64,000 nucleotides of DNA from Pseudonocardia alaniniphila (GTDB taxonomy: Bacteria > Actinomycetota > Actinomycetes > Mycobacteriales > Pseudonocardiaceae): positions 124,001 to 188,000 of the forward strand of contig NZ_JAKXMK010000001.1 in the NCBI RefSeq assembly GCF_022524485.1, read 5' to 3'. Positions within the stretch are counted from its first letter, which is position 1; every line of letters starts with the position of its first letter. Shown here one piece after another: positions 1 through 9,469 of the stretch. The notes beneath the pieces were generated by a model, which was given only the letters and a program-made list of their open reading frames with translations, was not told where the DNA came from and made no database searches. The position numbers were made by a program, and so were the translations under genes.

Positions 1-1
1 C

Positions 2-697
2 CACGCCGCCGCCTGCCGCTACGGCGGTGCCCGGCCCGGGGCGATGGGCATCGGGCTGTACCTGGTCTGGCCGGTGTTCTTCAGCACGGTCACCGACGCC
101 TACCGCCTCTGCCGAGCGGCTCGGCTGCGCGTCGACCTGGGCGGGGTGTACCTCAACGCGGTCGCCATGACCGTGATCGGTCTGGCGTACCTGACCACCG
201 GCTCACCATGGCTGCTGGTCGTGCTGGTGGCCCTGCACGTCGAGACGATGTGGCAGTTCCTGCCCTCGGTGCGACTCGACGGCTACTACATCCTCGCCGA
301 CCTCGTCGGCGTGCCGGATCTGTTCGCCCGCCTCGGCCCGATCCTCCGCAGCGCGCTGCCCGGACGCGGCAACCACCCACGGGTCGCCGAGCTGACACCG
401 CTGACCCGCCGCATCGTCGCCTGCTGGGCGGCGCTGACCACGGCGTTCCTGGGCTGCTGGAGCGTCATGTTCGTCGTGCTGGCGCCGCAGGTCCTGCCCG
501 TCGTGTGGGCAGCACTGGTCGGGCACCTCGGGGCGACTGCCACCGCGGTCCGGGCCGCGGATGTCGCCGCCGCCGCATTCGGCGCCACCCAGCTCGTGCT
601 GCTCGTCCTGCCCTACGCCGGCCTCGCTTTGATCGCCGTCACCCTCGGACGCCGGCTCTGGAACGCCGGCTTCCCCAACGGATGGCGGCGCCCGTAA
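2..697 (+). CDS. M50-like membrane zinc metalloprotease, 5' end outside window
   Basis: The reading frame is open to the left edge, so this is the C-terminal part of a longer protein; the first internal ATG is at 44. The visible part begins HAAACRYGGARPG, which resembles the stretch after the second His of an HExxH zinc site in bacterial peptide zinc metalloproteases (M50-like). About 75 residues on is LDGYYILADLVGVPDL, close to the LDGYY-x-L-x-D motif that carries the third metal ligand in this family. Hydrophobic segments flank and follow it (residues near WPVFFS, VAMTVIGLAYL, WLLVVLVALHV, and three near the C-terminus), so it is a polytopic membrane protein. The substrate is unknown; relatives often sit with RiPP or PQQ-like peptide systems, but the upstream neighbour is not visible. 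Confidence 0.7.
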   Translation, partial: HAAACRYGGARPGAMGIGLYLVWPVFFSTVTDAYRLCRAARLRVDLGGVYLNAVAMTVIGLAYLTTGSPWLLVVLVALHVETMWQFLPSVRLDGYYILADLVGVPDLFARLGPILRSALPGRGNHPRVAELTPLTRRIVACWAALTTAFLGCWSVMFVVLAPQVLPVVWAALVGHLGATATAVRAADVAAAAFGATQLVLLVLPYAGLALIAVTLGRRLWNAGFPNGWRRP

Positions 698-700
698 CCC

Positions 701-1339
701 TCACTCGGGCCAATCGGAACCCATGATGATGTCGACGAAGTCCTCACGGACGAAGCCAGGCACGAAATGTGCGAGCACATCGTCGTTCATGGTGCCGAAC
801 GTGCTGGCGGGGCGGTCCTTCATGCCGTCGGTGAAGGCGCGCAGGATTTCGCGTTTGAAGTTCGGCCGAGGATGCGCCTTGACCACCTCGGCGATGTTCT
901 CAGGACTGATCTCGTCGAGGTCCCAGCCCAGGACGTCGGTCTCCACCCCTGCGCTGACGAGCGAGGTCTCGGGTTCGAGATGGTTCGGGACGCCGGGCGT
1001 GGTGTGGAGGGCGATACCCAGCCAGACGGCGCGGGCATCGGCCGGGCTGTGCCCGTGGTCGAGTAGGAAATCCCTGGCCAGGTCGGCGCCGTCCACCTCG
1101 AAGCGCTGGTCGGTGCTCCGATAGCGCTCGGTCAGCCCGAGGTCGTGGAACATCGCACCGACGTAGAGCAACTCGGGGTCCACCTCGAGCTTGCGATGCC
1201 GGCCCTTCAGGCTGCCGAACAGGTACACGCGCCGGGAGTGGTCGAACAGCAGCGCTGAGCTCGCCTCGCGAACCATGTCGGTGGCCGCCCGGACCAGCGC
1301 CGTATCCGGGATGGTGACGTCCGCGATCGTTTCGTTCAT
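701..1339 (-). CDS. HD-domain metal-dependent phosphohydrolase-like protein
   Basis: A 212-residue soluble protein with an HD-superfamily core: His34 in FDHSRRV, the His65-Asp66 doublet in MFHDLGL, and further His residues in the helix around LLDHGHS and IALHTTPG. HD proteins of this size and pattern include cyanamide hydratase-like and nucleotide-cleaving enzymes; the substrate cannot be read from sequence. The ATG at 1339 follows a weak purine run (AAAGG). It lies 34 nt downstream of the catalase gene on the same strand, so the two are probably co-transcribed. It converges on the metalloprotease with a 3-nt gap. Confidence 0.75.
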   Translation of the reverse strand: MNETIADVTIPDTALVRAATDMVREASSALLFDHSRRVYLFGSLKGRHRKLEVDPELLYVGAMFHDLGLTERYRSTDQRFEVDGADLARDFLLDHGHSPADARAVWLGIALHTTPGVPNHLEPETSLVSAGVETDVLGWDLDEISPENIAEVVKAHPRPNFKREILRAFTDGMKDRPASTFGTMNDDVLAHFVPGFVREDFVDIIMGSDWPE

Positions 1340-1373
1340 CGAGTGGCCTTTCGTCGTCTCCTCAGACTCTGCA

Positions 1374-2852
1374 TCAGTCGAGGGCCGCGATGGCCTCGGC
1401 GACGCCGGTGCCGTAGTCGGGGTCGGCTTTGGTGCAGTGGTCGATCCAGCGTTGTTTGATCTGGGTGGGGACGCCGATCATGGCGCGTGCGGTGTTTTCG
1501 TACAGTGCTTGCTGCTGCTGTGGGTTCATCGTGCGGAAGAGGTTGCCGGGCTGGGTGTAGTAGTCGTCGTCGTCTTGTCGGAAGTCCCAGTGGTCGGCCA
1601 CCGAGCCGACGGGCTCCGGTGGGTTGCGGTAGCCCGGTTGTTCCTGCCAGGTCCCGTAGCTGTTGGGTTCGTAGCTCAGGGTGCTGCCGTAGTTCCCGTC
1701 GACCCGCATGGGGCCGTCGCGGTGGTAGCTGTGCACGGGCACTCGCGGAGCGTTGACCGGGATCTGGTGGTGGTTGACGCCGAGCCGGTAGCGCTGGGTG
1801 TCGCCGTAGGAGAAAAGCCGTCCCTGCAGCATCTTGTCGGGTGAGAAGCTGATTCCGGGGACGACGGCGGCAGGGTTGAACGCGGCCTGCTCGACGTCGG
1901 CGAAGTAGTTCTCCGAGTTGCGGTTGAGCTCCCATTCGCCGACCTCGATCAGCGGATAGTCGCCCTTCGGCCAGATCTTCGTGAGGTCGAAGGGATGGTA
2001 GGGCACGGTCGCCGCGTCGGCCTCGGGCATGATCTGGACGCACAGCTTCCAGCGTGGGAACTCGCCCCGCTCGATGGCCTCGTAGAGATCGCGCTGCGAG
2101 CTCTCGCGGTCTCCGCTGATGACGGCCGCCGCCTCGGCATCGGTGAGGTTCTTGATCCCCTGCTGCACACGGTGGTGGAACTTCACCCAGAAACGCTCGT
2201 TGTCGGCGTTGATGAAGCTGAAGGTGTGGGATCCGAAGCCATGCATGTAGCGGTACGAGGCCGGGATGCCCCGGTCGCTCATGATCATCGTCACGACGTG
2301 CAGCGACTCGGGCAGTGAGCTCCAGAAGTCCCATTGGTTCTTCGGGCTGCGCATGTTGGTGCGTGGGTCGCGTTTGATCGCGTGGTTGAGGTCGGGAAAC
2401 TTGAGCGGGTCGCGGAAGAAGAACACCGGAACGTCGTTGCCGACGAGGTCCCAGTTCCCCTCTTCGGTGTAGAACTTCGCGGCGAATCCGCGAATGTCCC
2501 GGTCGGCGTCGGCGGCTCCGCGTTCACCGGCCACGATCGAGAACCGGACGAACATCTCGGTGGTCTTGCCCACCTCCGAGAAGATCTTCGCCTTGCTGTA
2601 CCGGGTGATGTCGTTGGTGACGGTGAAGGTGCCGAATGCTCCGGAGCCCTTGGCGTGCATGCGTCGCTCGGGGATGACCTCGCGGTCGAAATGGGCGAGC
2701 TTCTCCAGGAACCAGATGTCCTGCAGGAGCATCGGGCCACGGGGGCCGGCTGTCTCGACGTTCTGGTTGTCGGGCACGGGCGCGCCTGCGGCGGTGGTCA
2801 GCCTGCGTTCGACCGGCCGGCCGTTGCCGGCAGTCACATCGTCTTCGGGCAT
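1374..2852 (-). CDS. katA: Monofunctional haem catalase, clade 3 (small subunit)
   Basis: A 492-residue cytoplasmic catalase that dismutates hydrogen peroxide to water and oxygen. Distal catalytic His66 lies in RRMHAKG, Asn139 in [10 protein letters not shown], and the proximal haem ligand Tyr349 in [14 protein letters not shown] with Arg345 before it. The length is typical of clade-3 enzymes, which also bind NADPH. The ATG at 2852 is preceded by GGAGAGG at good spacing. The HD-domain gene follows it at 34 nt. A second peroxide-removing enzyme, KatG, is encoded at 53.5-55.8 kb. The roughly 230 nt upstream, between this start and the terminator at 3081, should hold its promoter; no OxyR or Fur gene adjoins it. 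Confidence 0.95.
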   Translation of the reverse strand: MPEDDVTAGNGRPVERRLTTAAGAPVPDNQNVETAGPRGPMLLQDIWFLEKLAHFDREVIPERRMHAKGSGAFGTFTVTNDITRYSKAKIFSEVGKTTEMFVRFSIVAGERGAADADRDIRGFAAKFYTEEGNWDLVGNDVPVFFFRDPLKFPDLNHAIKRDPRTNMRSPKNQWDFWSSLPESLHVVTMIMSDRGIPASYRYMHGFGSHTFSFINADNERFWVKFHHRVQQGIKNLTDAEAAAVISGDRESSQRDLYEAIERGEFPRWKLCVQIMPEADAATVPYHPFDLTKIWPKGDYPLIEVGEWELNRNSENYFADVEQAAFNPAAVVPGISFSPDKMLQGRLFSYGDTQRYRLGVNHHQIPVNAPRVPVHSYHRDGPMRVDGNYGSTLSYEPNSYGTWQEQPGYRNPPEPVGSVADHWDFRQDDDDYYTQPGNLFRTMNPQQQQALYENTARAMIGVPTQIKQRWIDHCTKADPDYGTGVAEAIAALD

Positions 2853-3080
2853 GGGCCTCTCCGTGTGCTCTCGTGGCTGGGCGGGTCAGATCGGAATCAC
2901 CGGTGGCGGCGGCGTCGTCGGACGGCGCGGGTCGAGCGGGATCGATCTGTGCAACGATCGTCAACCTCCTTCTCCGGAGCGTCGACACATACCTCGCGGT
3001 GGGAGACCAGTCTTCGGCCTGTCGGTGTCCCGGCGCCCCCGGGTGACTCCCGGGGTTCGCGCCGCCGACCACGGGAAAAG

Positions 3081-3101
3081 CCCGGGGTGGTGCACCCCGG
3101 G
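3081..3101 (-). terminator. Intrinsic terminator of the response-regulator gene
   Basis: Perfect 9-bp stem (CCCGGGGTG with its complement) around a 3-nt loop. It lies about 50 nt past the stop of the minus-strand response-regulator gene, and on that strand it is followed by CTTTTCCC. It separates that gene from the catalase promoter region. Confidence 0.75.
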
Positions 3102-3148
3102 AGTGGTGGGCGGCGGGGTCTCGGGGCCGGCCGGTTCGAGCTGCGGCG

Positions 3149-3808
3149 TCAGCTCTGGAGGTACCTGAGCACGGCGAGCACTCGCCGGTGCTGTGCGGCG
3201 TCCGACCGACGCAGGCCGAGCTTGCTGAAGATGCTGGTCACATGCCGTTCGACCGCCGGCACCGAGACGACGAGCGTGGCCGCGATGCCGGCGTTGGAGC
3301 GTCCTTCGGCCATCAGGGCGAGCACGTCGCGCTCGCGCGGAGTCAGGTCGTCGAACGGGCTGCTGACGCGCTTGCGGATGACCAGTCGTTGGATGACGTC
3401 CGGGTCCAGGGCCGACTCGCCGGCAGCGACGCGGCACACCGCGTCGACCAGGATCTGGGGGCGGGCGACCTTCTCCTTGAGCAGGTATCCCACGCCCTCC
3501 GGCCGCTCGCCGACGAGCTCGCGGGCGTAGTGGGCCTCGAGGAACTGCGAGAGCACGACGACGCCGATGTCCGGCATCGTCGCGCGGATCTCCAATGCGG
3601 CGCGGAGCCCGTCATCCTCGAGGTCAGGGGGCATGCGGATGTCGGCGATCACGACGTCGGGGTGGTGCGTGCGGGCCGAGTGGAGCAGGTCCGGTGCGTC
3701 GACGGCCACGCCCACCACGTCGAGGCCTGCGCGTTCGAGCACGCGCACGATGCCCTCTCGGACCAGCGCCTGGTCCTCGCCGACGACGACGCGCAGATGC
3801 TCGGTCAT
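3149..3808 (-). CDS. NarL/FixJ-type response regulator
   Basis: 219 residues when started at the ATG of MTEHLRVVVGEDQ; a longer in-frame ATG at 3907 adds a proline/arginine-rich tail unlike the family. The receiver domain (about 1-120) has acidic residues Glu11-Asp12 and phospho-acceptor Asp56 in VVIADIRMP. The C-terminal LuxR helix-turn-helix begins at LTPRERDVLALMAEGRSN and ends VERHVTSIFSKLGL. It is a phosphorylation-controlled DNA-binding regulator. No histidine kinase adjoins it; the nearest is at 9.5-11.4 kb. It is transcribed away from the large ATPase-LuxR gene, and a terminator follows at 3081-3101. Confidence 0.9.
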   Translation of the reverse strand: MTEHLRVVVGEDQALVREGIVRVLERAGLDVVGVAVDAPDLLHSARTHHPDVVIADIRMPPDLEDDGLRAALEIRATMPDIGVVVLSQFLEAHYARELVGERPEGVGYLLKEKVARPQILVDAVCRVAAGESALDPDVIQRLVIRKRVSSPFDDLTPRERDVLALMAEGRSNAGIAATLVVSVPAVERHVTSIFSKLGLRRSDAAQHRRVLAVLRYLQS

Positions 3809-4461
3809 CGGCCGGGCCTCGCGCGTCCGAGGGCCCGGTCGGCGGGGTGGACGGCCGGACCGTTCGGCCGGGCTGAAGCGTGGCCGTGGCACCGGCGGTA
3901 CGCGCACGGGCGCCCTCCCTCCCCACGCACACCCGCCTCCCGGCTATCGCGGTTCCTCCCACTGAAATCGGAGCATATCGCCCCGTTACCTGCCGCTTCC
4001 GTTCTCGGAACGTTCAGTACGCGAATCCACACGACATCCCGCACCCGCCGTGGGTCGTCGACCACATTCCATCACTGTGGGGCACGCCCTACGGGTGAGG
4101 GTCGGCTTGCCTCACGGAACAGTTGAGCTAGCTCAATGGACAGGGGTGGCGGCCGCGGCTGAGGATAACGGGGTGAGAAACGAGTGACCGTCCCGGCGCC
4201 ACCGTGTATCGGCCGCATCACTGCTCATGGCCGACATACCGTCGATTTCACGCATCAGCACGAGATCGGTGGCCCAGGCCGGACACTCCGCTCGTGCTGT
4301 TGCACCGTTCCCCGAGCGCGGCTGCCACATTCTCGGCGTCATGCTGGAAACGCCGACCGAATCCGCTGGCAGGCATCACCACCTGCTCGCTCGAACGAGG
4401 GCACGAGCGAGACGTGTGGGCGGTAGGTAAGGAGCTCGTCGGGGTGAGGCGGAGGCTCGAG
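3809..4461. other. Gene-free divergent region between two regulator genes
   Basis: About 650 nt with no convincing gene. ORFs here are short, lack ribosome-binding sites and are either antisense or unlikely N-terminal extensions of the flanking genes. The centre (about 3950-4150) is less GC-rich than its surroundings and is the likely location of the two divergent promoters. No strong palindrome was found. Confidence 0.5.
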
Positions 4462-7206
4462 ATGGATGGCGCGAACGGCCGCAACCACCAGAACTCGCTG
4501 CGGGGCCGGCGCAACGAGTGCGTAGTGCTTGATCGATTACTGGAGGCCGTGCTGACAGGTGAGAGCCGAGCTCTGGTGGTGCGCGGCGAGCCGGGCGTGG
4601 GTAAGACCACGCTGCTGGAGTACGTCGTCGAGCGAGCGCCCGGCCGGGTGGCGCGTGCCGCAGGAATCCAGTCCGAGATGGAGCTGGCCTTCGCCGGCCT
4701 TCACCAGCTGTGCACCCCGATGCTCGACCGGCTCGACCGCCTTCCCCTGCCCCAGCGCGATGCGCTGCGTACGGCATTTGGCCTCAGTGCCGGGAATCCG
4801 CCGGACTGCTTCCTGGTCGGGCTGGCTGTGCTGGGCCTGCTGGCCGAGGTCGCTGATGGGCAGCCGTTGATCTGTGTGGTGGATGACGCCCAGTGGTTCG
4901 ATCGTGCGTCGGCGCAGGCGTTGGCTTTCGCCGCGCGGCGGCTGGTGGCGGAGTCGGTGGGGTTGGTCTTCGCGGCGCGTGATGGCGAGGCAGCAGAGCT
5001 GGGGGACCTGGCGCAGCTGGTGGTCGCCGGGTTGCCCGATGCCGATGCGCGGGAGTTGCTGTGTGCGACGTTGCGTGGGCCGTTGGATGGGCGTGTGCGT
5101 GACCGGATCGTCGCCGAGACCAGGGGCAATCCGCTGGCGTTGCTGGAGTTGCCGCGCGGGTTGACCCCGGCGCAGCTGGCAGGCGGTGTCGTCGTGAGTG
5201 GCACCGGCACGCTCGCCGGGCAGATCGAGGAGAACTACCGGCGCCGGCTCGCCGCGCTCCCGGCCGACACCCAGCGGCTCGTGCTGGTCGCCGCGGCCGA
5301 ACCGCTGGGCGATCCTGTGCTGCTGTGGCGTGCCGTCTCCCTGCTCGACATCAGCATCGCCGCCGCCGCTCCGGCGGCATCGGCCGGGTTGCTCAGGATC
5401 GGCCGGCGGGTGCTGTTTCATCACCCCCTCGTCCGCTCGGCCAGCTACCGGGTGGCGTCGCCGGAGGAGCGGCGGATCGCGCACCGTGCGCTGGCGGACG
5501 TCACCGATCCGGAGGCCGATTTCGATCGTCGTGCTTGGCATGCCGCGCAGGCCACCGCGGGGCCGGATGAGGAGGTCGCGGCCGACCTGGAGCACTCGGC
5601 GGGGCGCGCGCAGGCACGCGGTGGGCTCGCTGCTGCCGCCGCCTACCTGGAACGGGCCGCGGAGCTGACCGCCGACCCGGAGTGCCGGGTGCAGCGGGCG
5701 CTGGCCGCGGCACAGGCCACACACCTGGCCGGGGCGCCCGACGCGGCGCTCAAGCTGCTGTCGCTGGCCGAGGCGTGCTCGCTGACCAAGTTTCAACGCG
5801 CCCGGGTGGACCTGCAACGCGCCCAGATCGCCTTCACCCTCGACCGCGGCCGAGAAGCCCCATCCCTGCTGCTGCAGGCCGCCCGACAACTCGAACAACT
5901 CGACGTCGAACTGGCCGGTGAGACCTACCTCGACGCCCTGCTCGCGGCGATGTTCGCCGGCGCGCTCGCCGGCGGCGTCAGCGTGCAGGAGGCCGCCCAC
6001 GCCGCCCGTGCCGCGTCCCCGACGAGGCGGGCCCCGCGCCCACCGGATCTGCTCCTCGAGGGCTTGGCGCTGCGGTTCAACGACGGCTACGCCTCCGCGG
6101 CGCCGACGCTGAAGCGGGCGCTCCGCGCGTTCCGGGGCGACGGCCTGTCCGCGCAGGAGGGCCTTCGCTGGCTCTGGCACGCCTGCGTCACCGCGGCCCA
6201 CCTCTGGGACCACGACACCTGGGAGGCACTCGCCACCCGCTTCGTGCGCACCGCACGCGAAGCCGGCGCCCTGACGATGCTTCCGCTCGCCCTGGGCCAA
6301 CGCATCGGCGTGCACGTCTTCCTCGGTGAACTGGCCGAGGCCGCCTCGTTGCAAGAGGAGCTGAACTCGGTCACGGACGCGACCGGACATCCCCCACCAC
6401 CACTCGCCGCGTTGCTGATCGCGGCCTGGCACGGGCGCGAAGCCGAGGCCGGCGCGCTGATCGAGGCGACCACCATGGAGGTGCTGCAACGCGGGGAGGG
6501 CGACGGGCTCGTCAAAGCCCAATGGGCAGCGGCACTCCTCGGCAACAGCCTCTGCCGCTACGAGGACGCGCTGGCCTGCGCAGAGCAGGCCGGCAGCCAG
6601 CCGCCGGTGCTGGGGGTCGCCCCGTGGGCGGCGCTGGCCGAACTCGTGGAAGCGGCCGTGCGCTGCGGGATGGCCGAACGCGCTGCTGAGGCATTCGGTC
6701 GGCTCACCGATGTCACGCGCGCCAGCGGCACCGACTGGGCTCGGGGCGTCGAAGCCCGCTCCCGCGCCCTGCTCAGCTGCGGTCAGGACGCCGAGAGCGC
6801 CTACTGCGAGGCGATCAACCGGCTGGGCCGCACCCGCGTCCGCGGCGAGCTCGCCCGCGCCCACCTCCTCTACGGCGAATGGCTACGCCGGGAGGGCCGA
6901 CGGCTCAGCGCACGCGAGCAGCTACGTGCCGCCCACGAGATGTTCGCCGCCATGGGCGCCGAGGCGTTCGCCCAGCGGGCGGCCGCCGAGCTGCGGGCCA
7001 CCGGTGACTCCCCACGTAAACGGACGGTCGAGACCAGCACGGAGCTCACCCCCCAGGAAGCGCAGATCGCGGGGCTGGTGCGTGAGGGACTCTCCAACCC
7101 CGAGATCGGTGCCCGGCTGTTCATCAGCCCACGCACCGTCGAGTGGCACCTGGGGCGGATCTTCTCCAAGCTCGACATCACCTCACGCAGGCAGCTCCGC
7201 CGCTGA
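4462..7206 (+). CDS. Large ATP-binding LuxR-family transcriptional regulator (LAL type)
   Basis: 914 residues from the ATG at 4462, chosen because GGAGG lies 6 nt upstream and the conserved domain starts soon after (LRGRRNECVVLDRLL); the frame is open back to 4204. An N-terminal AAA/STAND ATPase carries a Walker A (GEPGVGKTT) and a Walker B-like LICVVDDAQW. The long middle is helical and alanine-rich, as in TPR-like sensor regions of MalT/LAL proteins. The extreme C-terminus is a LuxR helix-turn-helix (LTPQEAQIAGLVREGLSN to VEWHLGRIFSKLDI). Such proteins are signal-gated activators, often of metabolic clusters. A close paralogue lies at 28.5-31.2 kb. The target is not evident. Confidence 0.9.
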   Translation: MDGANGRNHQNSLRGRRNECVVLDRLLEAVLTGESRALVVRGEPGVGKTTLLEYVVERAPGRVARAAGIQSEMELAFAGLHQLCTPMLDRLDRLPLPQRDALRTAFGLSAGNPPDCFLVGLAVLGLLAEVADGQPLICVVDDAQWFDRASAQALAFAARRLVAESVGLVFAARDGEAAELGDLAQLVVAGLPDADARELLCATLRGPLDGRVRDRIVAETRGNPLALLELPRGLTPAQLAGGVVVSGTGTLAGQIEENYRRRLAALPADTQRLVLVAAAEPLGDPVLLWRAVSLLDISIAAAAPAASAGLLRIGRRVLFHHPLVRSASYRVASPEERRIAHRALADVTDPEADFDRRAWHAAQATAGPDEEVAADLEHSAGRAQARGGLAAAAAYLERAAELTADPECRVQRALAAAQATHLAGAPDAALKLLSLAEACSLTKFQRARVDLQRAQIAFTLDRGREAPSLLLQAARQLEQLDVELAGETYLDALLAAMFAGALAGGVSVQEAAHAARAASPTRRAPRPPDLLLEGLALRFNDGYASAAPTLKRALRAFRGDGLSAQEGLRWLWHACVTAAHLWDHDTWEALATRFVRTAREAGALTMLPLALGQRIGVHVFLGELAEAASLQEELNSVTDATGHPPPPLAALLIAAWHGREAEAGALIEATTMEVLQRGEGDGLVKAQWAAALLGNSLCRYEDALACAEQAGSQPPVLGVAPWAALAELVEAAVRCGMAERAAEAFGRLTDVTRASGTDWARGVEARSRALLSCGQDAESAYCEAINRLGRTRVRGELARAHLLYGEWLRREGRRLSAREQLRAAHEMFAAMGAEAFAQRAAAELRATGDSPRKRTVETSTELTPQEAQIAGLVREGLSNPEIGARLFISPRTVEWHLGRIFSKLDITSRRQLRR

Positions 7207-7260
7207 CGGCGGGGCCGACGCATCGCACGTCGGTCGCGGTGCCGTCCCCTGAACATGACG

Positions 7261-7291
7261 CGAGCCCGGTCGCGGGAGGAAACCGGGCTCG
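7261..7291. terminator. Bidirectional hairpin terminator
   Basis: Perfect 10-bp inverted repeat (CGAGCCCGGT and its complement) around an 11-nt loop. It lies between the convergent LAL regulator (ends 7206) and the DUF7455 gene (ends 7307). There is no U-tract, as is common for actinobacterial terminators. Confidence 0.7.
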
Positions 7292-7306
7292 ACGAATGGG
7301 CGATCC

Positions 7307-7486
7307 TCAGGGATCGATACTGAGCTCTGCGCCGATCTCGCGCAGCCGGGGCTCGTGCTGACGTGCGTGGTGCCTGCAGAAGAGGAGCTCGTTGCCGGCC
7401 GGGAGCAGTGCCCGCATCCGCGCGGCGGCGCTGCAGCGGTCGCAGCGGTCGAAACGGGTGAGAACGGGGAAGTCCTGGATCGTCAT
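7307..7486 (-). CDS. Small DUF7455-family Cys/His protein
   Basis: A 59-residue protein below the usual ORF length cutoff. It has a probable zinc site, DRCDRCSAAA near residues 13-22, followed about 20 residues later by FCRHHARQHEPRL. This layout and the ending LREIGAEL match the short actinobacterial family called DUF7455, which is often misread as rubredoxin-like. The ATG at 7486 gives a start (MTIQDFPVLTRFDRC) consistent with the family. It follows the 78-residue gene at 7491-7727 on the same strand with only 4 nt between them, so the pair is probably one transcript. Its molecular function is unknown. Confidence 0.8.
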   Translation of the reverse strand: MTIQDFPVLTRFDRCDRCSAAARMRALLPAGNELLFCRHHARQHEPRLREIGAELSIDP

Positions 7487-7490
7487 GTCG

Positions 7491-7727
7491 TCACGCCGCC
7501 TCGAGCAGGGCTGCGCCGGAAGCGGTGAGCCGGGCCGGTCCGTGGTGCGAACCGGCGTCGATCAGACCGGCGGCTGTGAGCCGAGGGCCGGTGAACTGGT
7601 CGCTGAGGAACCGCCCGTCCACGACCAGCGCGCCGCCTGTGTCGTCGGAGATCTCGCAGCGGCCCGCGGCGACGGCGCGGAGAACGGCGCGGTCGCGGTA
7701 GCTGAGGGGGTTGGCGGTGGTGATCAT
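7491..7727 (-). CDS. Small hypothetical protein, possibly winged-helix-like
   Basis: 78 residues from the ATG at 7727, chosen because AAGGAG lies just upstream; the frame extends further but into arginine-rich, unlikely sequence. Two helical segments (YRDRAVLRAVAAGRC and a second near PRLTAAGLID) with a final ARLTASGAALLEAA recall the helix and wing arrangement of small winged-helix proteins, where TxxGxxLL is common at the end. No enzyme motif is present. It lies upstream of the DUF7455 gene in an apparent two-gene unit. I do not recognise it as a named family. Confidence 0.6.
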   Translation of the reverse strand: MITTANPLSYRDRAVLRAVAAGRCEISDDTGGALVVDGRFLSDQFTGPRLTAAGLIDAGSHHGPARLTASGAALLEAA

Positions 7728-8023
7728 CGTCGTTCTCCTTCCGGCTCTGTCGTTCCTGTGACCCTTGAAGGATCCGTCGCGGGCCCTGTCTCCTGCCATC
7801 CCGCTGCCCCCCGAACCACTGGAGCGAACCCGCCAACCGAGAGTGGGGGTTGCCCCCCACCCGCACCGGCTGCTGCCGGATCAGGCGACTCACAGGGTGG
7901 GGAGGGGCGACTCACGAGGGCACTCGCGAGCCGCCGAGTACGTCCGGCGCATGACGAAACCGGCCTCGGCGAGGAGGCCGGTCTGTGGTGGCCGAGCGGC
8001 CGTGCACCGGGGAAGGAGCGCAG

Positions 8024-8743
8024 CTAGCGCTGCATGCGCGCGGCGGCGGCGAGGACGGCCGCCGCGTGCGCCCGGGCTTCGTCCGGGCTGTTCACGGTGC
8101 GACACGGGATCACGAGGATCCGCGCACCGAGGAGGTGGACACCTCCGGCCCAGGTCACCTTGTAGGGGTCACGCTCGGCGTATCCGGCGGGCCGGATCGG
8201 GTCGGGCAGCTCCACGCTCGCGCGCAGCGGCGTCTGCGCCCGCGCGGGCCCTGGACTGGTCGCCGGAACGCTTCGCAGGGTCACCGACTCACGCCGGCTC
8301 CCGTACAGCTCGATCGAACACGGCTGTGCGGTCGCGCTGCGCGCGTTCACCTGGGTGTAGCCGGACGGTGACTCGGCCGGCTCCGCGTCGTGCTCGGTGC
8401 CGGCCGTGGTCGAGCGGACGATCGTCGGCCGGAACGGGGACGGGTGGCGCGCGCCCAGGGGCGCCGACTGACGCTTGTCCGTGGACACCGTCGCCGCGGT
8501 CGTGACGGCGTCGATGACCTGGCGGACGATCTCGCCCTTCGCCTCGTCCGTGATGTCGGCCGAGTGCCAGTCGATCGACGAGGCGATCCGGGCGAACTCG
8601 TTCCCGTCGTCCTGCTCGGACGGATGGGGAGCAGGGGGGCGGACGAGCCGGTAGCCACGGGCGTCCAACCAGGCAGCCATGTGCGCAGGAGCACGGGTGG
8701 CCGGGGCCGTGCCGGTGCCTGAGGCGAGGAGGTAGTCCGTCAT
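8024..8743 (-). CDS. Hypothetical protein
   Basis: 239 residues from the ATG at 8743 (MTDYLLASG); a GTG at 8773 would add ten residues. Neither has a clear ribosome-binding site, so the start is uncertain. The N-terminal part has a short conserved-looking helical region (MAAWLDARGYRLVRPP; DEAKGEIVRQVIDAV). The C-terminal part is lower in complexity until ARAHAAAVLAAAARMQR. There is no signal peptide, membrane segment or recognised motif. It is divergent from the receiver-only regulator at 8968. Codon-position GC supports coding, but function is unknown. Confidence 0.5.
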   Translation of the reverse strand: MTDYLLASGTGTAPATRAPAHMAAWLDARGYRLVRPPAPHPSEQDDGNEFARIASSIDWHSADITDEAKGEIVRQVIDAVTTAATVSTDKRQSAPLGARHPSPFRPTIVRSTTAGTEHDAEPAESPSGYTQVNARSATAQPCSIELYGSRRESVTLRSVPATSPGPARAQTPLRASVELPDPIRPAGYAERDPYKVTWAGGVHLLGARILVIPCRTVNSPDEARAHAAAVLAAAARMQR

Positions 8744-8967
8744 CGCGTTGGCAATCACCGTGGCTGTATCCACGGGATGAGAGTGCGCTTCGCCCGCCCT
8801 CCTGTCGTCAGGGCCTGCGGGCATCCGCTCTACCGGTTGGCAGGAACCCGCAGTGGGTGTCAGCCCGGCCCGCGGGCCCTCGCCGGCGCCGTGCTGGGCC
8901 CGGCCGGGCATCGCTCGTTCCGGCTAGCTGCAATGTGCGACGCGCCGACTACTGCGATGCTGAACGT

Positions 8968-9339
8968 GTGCTGCGACGTTGCCTGATTGTTGACGACAAC
9001 GAGCGCTTCCTCGAGATCGCCCGTCTCAGCCTTGAACGCCAGGGACTGGAGGTGGTGGGGACCGCGACGAGTATCGCCGGGGCCCTGCTGGAGGCGGCCG
9101 TGTTGCGCCCGGATGTCGTGCTGGTCGACGTCGCCCTGGGGGAGGAGAGCGGGTTCGAGCTCACCCGGCGGTTGGTCGAGGACTTTCCTGAGCTCCGCGC
9201 CCGCGTCGTGCTGATCTCCACGCGCGGCGAGGAGGACCTCGCAGACCTGATTGCGTCCAGCCCTGCGGCCGGATTCCTCTCCAAGTCGCTCCTGTCAGCG
9301 ACCGCCGTGCTCAACCTGGTGGACGCCGGAGGGCGCTGA
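8968..9339 (+). CDS. Receiver-only response regulator
   Basis: 123 residues from the GTG at 8968 (reads LRRCLIVDDNERF next); upstream in-frame sequence is arginine-rich and unlike the family. It is a single receiver domain with acidic pair Asp9-Asp10, phospho-acceptor Asp54 (VVLVDVALG), a Ser/Thr near ISTRGEED and Lys106 in AGFLSKSLL. There is no output domain, so it acts through protein contacts or as a phosphate sink. It lies 130 nt upstream of the sensor kinase gene on the same strand, and with the NarL-type regulator at 11.5-12.1 kb it forms an apparent three-component cluster. Confidence 0.85.
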   Translation: MLRRCLIVDDNERFLEIARLSLERQGLEVVGTATSIAGALLEAAVLRPDVVLVDVALGEESGFELTRRLVEDFPELRARVVLISTRGEEDLADLIASSPAAGFLSKSLLSATAVLNLVDAGGR

Positions 9340-9469
9340 GCGGAGGCATGAATGCCACGCGGGCAGCGGCATCTCGGCCTGCATTCGGCGCAGGCGCACG
9401 TGGCGACGTGTCCGCAGGGTCGTCAGGGAGGCGGACCCCGGATTAGCGTCTCGCTGCGGGAGTCGTGAG

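Noticed and set aside
4537..6864. 775-residue minus-strand frame opposite the LAL regulator
   Set aside because: Shadow of a high-GC gene; the plus strand has Walker and LuxR motifs, the minus strand has none.
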